Below the pieces are notes generated by a model. It was not told the DNA's origin, did no database searches, and saw nothing but the letters and a program-made list of their open reading frames with translations. The translations under genes and the position numbers were made by a program. From the NCBI GenBank assembly GCA_003611875.1, contig RAYY01000001.1:186001-250000 (forward strand): 64,000 nt of DNA, written 5' to 3'. Below, piece by piece: positions 62,319 through 64,000 of the stretch; positions within the stretch are counted from its first letter, which is position 1, and each line of letters starts with the position of its first letter. Source of the stretch: a bacterium D16-56 (GTDB lineage Bacteria; Bacillota; Clostridia; Lachnospirales; Lachnospiraceae).

Positions 62319-63392
62319 TCAATATTGGCTGTGATTCGCTGCCACTGCGACTGCCACCCCGTCCCCGGTCTGTTTCCCTGCCGCCAGCCTTGCTCCCTTC
62401 CCTGCTGCCAGCATTGCCGCCCGCTCACACACGTTTCCTGTTCCCACAGCCTGACGGACAAAAAGGGATTCGTCAAAAATTCCTTCAACCCTTTTAAGCT
62501 CCTCTGCCGAAAACGTCAAAAACGGAACTTTCCAATGTGCTGCCAGCCAGCAGATCCCCTCTTCTGTCTGTTTCCGGTCAATGCTGGCCAGCCTTGCCAC
62601 GGCTCTCTCCTCCAGATTCGCTCCCCCCAACACCTTTTGTACCATGGCCTTAATTTTCTCCCCTGCAATTCCCCTGCGGCATCCAATCCCCACTGTCAGG
62701 CACTTAGGAACCAGCCGTAAAACCCGGTCTTCGTCCTCCAGCCTTTTAAGCATCCCCTCCTCGGCTGTTCTTTTCATGGTGATCCAAACATTCATCCTTT
62801 CCGGCTTATTCAGCATATACCCCTCCGGAATCGGTTCTTCCAAAGGAAAATCACAAAAAAACCCTATCGGTTCCTCCTCCAGTGCCGCAGCTGCCAGCCT
62901 TTTCGCTATCTTTTTGTCCCCTACAACAAATCCATGGCTGGCTGCCCACACATCAACAGCTATCTTCCCATTTACATCGGAAGCTGTCGTAATCACAGGC
63001 ACTGCGCCACAGATTTCTGCTGCCAGCTTGGCCAGCTTATTCGCTCCGCCTACATGGCCGGACAGAAGGGACACGGCAAAATTTCCCCTTTCATCCATTA
63101 CCACCACTGCCGGATCTGTCATCTTATCTTTCAAAAAAGGCGCAATAGACCGAACCGCAATGCCTGCGGCGCCTATGTAAATCAGTCCATCCATTTCTCC
63201 AAACTGCTGCTCTGTCCACTTACCCACTGGTTCCGTCACAGCATTCATCCCCTTCTGCGTCCTCATATCCCCTGTAAAAAACCGGGGCTGCACATACCCC
63301 TGACACTCCTCCCCTCTTTCCCGAAGCTTCTCAACCAAAAAAGAACACAGCCCGCCTCCCTTTCTGGTAAAACTGATTACTGCAAGCTTCAT
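62319..63392 (-). CDS. cbiG: Cobalt-precorrin-5A hydrolase
   Basis: About 357 aa from ATG 63392 (MKLAVISFTRKGG), 6 nt after a GGAGGGG site. N-terminal domain: YIGAAGIAVRSIAPFLKDK, VVVMDERGNFAVSLLSGHVGG. Middle linker. C-terminal domain: LTVGIGCRRGI and FSAEELKRVEGIFDES. It opens the lactone ring of cobalt-precorrin-5A in anaerobic cobalamin synthesis. Its ATG overlaps the cbiD stop (ATGA), so the two are translationally coupled. Confidence 0.95.
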   Translation of the reverse strand: MKLAVISFTRKGGGLCSFLVEKLRERGEECQGYVQPRFFTGDMRTQKGMNAVTEPVGKWTEQQFGEMDGLIYIGAAGIAVRSIAPFLKDKMTDPAVVVMDERGNFAVSLLSGHVGGANKLAKLAAEICGAVPVITTASDVNGKIAVDVWAASHGFVVGDKKIAKRLAAAALEEEPIGFFCDFPLEEPIPEGYMLNKPERMNVWITMKRTAEEGMLKRLEDEDRVLRLVPKCLTVGIGCRRGIAGEKIKAMVQKVLGGANLEERAVARLASIDRKQTEEGICWLAAHWKVPFLTFSAEELKRVEGIFDESLFVRQAVGTGNVCERAAMLAAGKGARLAAGKQTGDGVAVAVAANHSQY

Positions 63393-64000
63393 AGCCAGCC
63401 CCTCCATAAATCCTTCCCTGTCCTGCCCGCCGCCTCATGAACCGACGAAAACATAATCACCTCTGCCTCCAAAGCCCCCTCTGACCATAAAAGAATCTGC
63501 TCCTTCACATGCTTTGCCCCACAGGCGAGCACAAGCTCTGCAATTCCTGCCTCCTTCAGCCGTCCCACTGCCTCCTCCGTGGTATTGGCCCCTTCCACGC
63601 CCCTCAGCAGACGCTCCCTTATCTCACTGTCTCTCAATCCCTTCCATTTCTGCTTCCTCTCCCCCCATATTTCGCTGCCGTCCCCTTCCAGCACCTCCCT
63701 GGTCATCCTCCCCAAAATCTCCATTCTCCGATCCCCATATTTAGAATGCGTATTCCTTACACCCCCTGCCACTTTTATCAGCTTTCCCACATGTCCTGCC
63801 ACCAGAACCCGCTTTACCCCCTCCTCCACTGCCATATCCACCGAATCCCCGATAAAATTGCTGCATTTCACCGCCTCCCCCAAAGGAATCCCCATCCTCT
63901 CATGCAAAAACATCTCCCCATAATTACCGGGAGTCAAGATAATCCCCTGCCTTCCATCCGCCGCTTTCACCCGGATATCCAGACGAATTGTTTCCAGCAA
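63389..64000 (-). CDS. cbiD: Cobalt-precorrin-5B (C1)-methyltransferase, C-terminal part (5' end beyond window)
   Basis: The frame is open to the right edge, giving about 203 residues of the C-terminal half. Recognisable blocks: GIILTPGNYGEMFL, CSNFIGDSVDMAVEEG, LVAGHVGKLIKVAGGVRNTHS and NTTEEAVGRLKEAG. It methylates C1 of the corrin ring. The stop overlaps the cbiG start (TGA within ATGA). The first Met in the visible frame is not the true start. Confidence 0.93.
   Translation of the reverse strand: MLETIRLDIRVKAADGRQGIILTPGNYGEMFLHERMGIPLGEAVKCSNFIGDSVDMAVEEGVKRVLVAGHVGKLIKVAGGVRNTHSKYGDRRMEILGRMTREVLEGDGSEIWGERKQKWKGLRDSEIRERLLRGVEGANTTEEAVGRLKEAGIAELVLACGAKHVKEQILLWSEGALEAEVIMFSSVHEAAGRTGKDLWRGWL

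Overview
The window looks like chromosomal DNA of an anaerobic, low-to-mid GC Firmicute, most likely a member of the Lachnospiraceae or a related Clostridia family. This is an inference from gene content and style. It contains a T-box-controlled pheST operon, an electron-bifurcating NfnAB transhydrogenase, a Ni-Fe CO-dehydrogenase-like operon, anaerobic-type cobalamin genes, RpiR-regulated PTS sugar operons, an unlinked flagellin gene, EFR1-type ferredoxins and consensus sigma-A promoters. Almost every gene lies on the minus strand. The plus-strand exceptions are a PsiE-like membrane protein, an IlvD/Edd-type dehydratase and the coo operon.

Layout, left to right. 1-2.8 kb: a TrpX-type ABC importer (permease cut by the left edge, lipoprotein binding protein) and a divergent PsiE-like gene. 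3-5.6 kb: M19 dipeptidase and an Rpn-like protein with an internal 33-bp repeat. 6-7.4 kb: flagellin with a CsrA-type leader. 7.6-14.5 kb: alpha-glucoside locus (GH4 hydrolase, PTS IICB, RpiR and GntR regulators) and a divergent sugar-acid-type dehydratase whose promoter carries a perfect palindrome. 15-21.1 kb: gltBD. 21.5-26.9 kb: eno and pheST with a T-box leader. 27-36.4 kb: a serpin lipoprotein, a monofunctional glycosyltransferase, two MATE transporters with a small membrane protein, and nfnAB. 36.4-40.5 kb: an unassigned protein, a DUF815 ATPase, an HPr-like protein lacking the phosphorylatable His, and cbiA. 40.56-41.21 kb: five tRNA genes with one strong promoter. 41.2-43.8 kb: an FMN alpha-hydroxyacid enzyme, acylphosphatase, an EFR1 ferredoxin and a small unknown. 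43.9-52.3 kb: an sbcD-sbcC-helicase/nuclease operon. 52.3-59.6 kb: an RpiR regulator, the coo operon (CODH-like, ferredoxin, flavoprotein) and a nanE-PTS operon. 59.7-64 kb: a small unknown, Ogt, an alkylsulfatase-type MBL enzyme, cbiG and truncated cbiD.

Functional themes. Carbon uptake uses two EIICB PTS permeases, both without a fused EIIA, each paired with its enzyme (GlvA-type 6-phospho-alpha-glucosidase; NanE epimerase). Redox and nitrogen metabolism is covered by gltBD, nfnAB, the coo operon and EFR1. Cobalamin genes occur at two places (cbiA alone; cbiD-cbiG at the right edge). DNA maintenance is covered by SbcCD with a WYL-like/SF1 helicase/DUF2726 protein, plus Ogt.

The most notable signals are: (i) the SbcDC-linked helicase-nuclease with a WYL-like N-terminus; (ii) a CODH-like protein in which the proton-relay histidines and the catalytic lysine appear to be replaced; (iii) a flagellin leader with an almost perfect CsrA hairpin abutting a C9 tract; (iv) a serpin lipoprotein with an extra C-terminal domain; (v) short dispersed intergenic repeats and a 162-bp imperfect palindrome behind gltD. 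All coordinates and alignments were made by eye, and no database search was possible.
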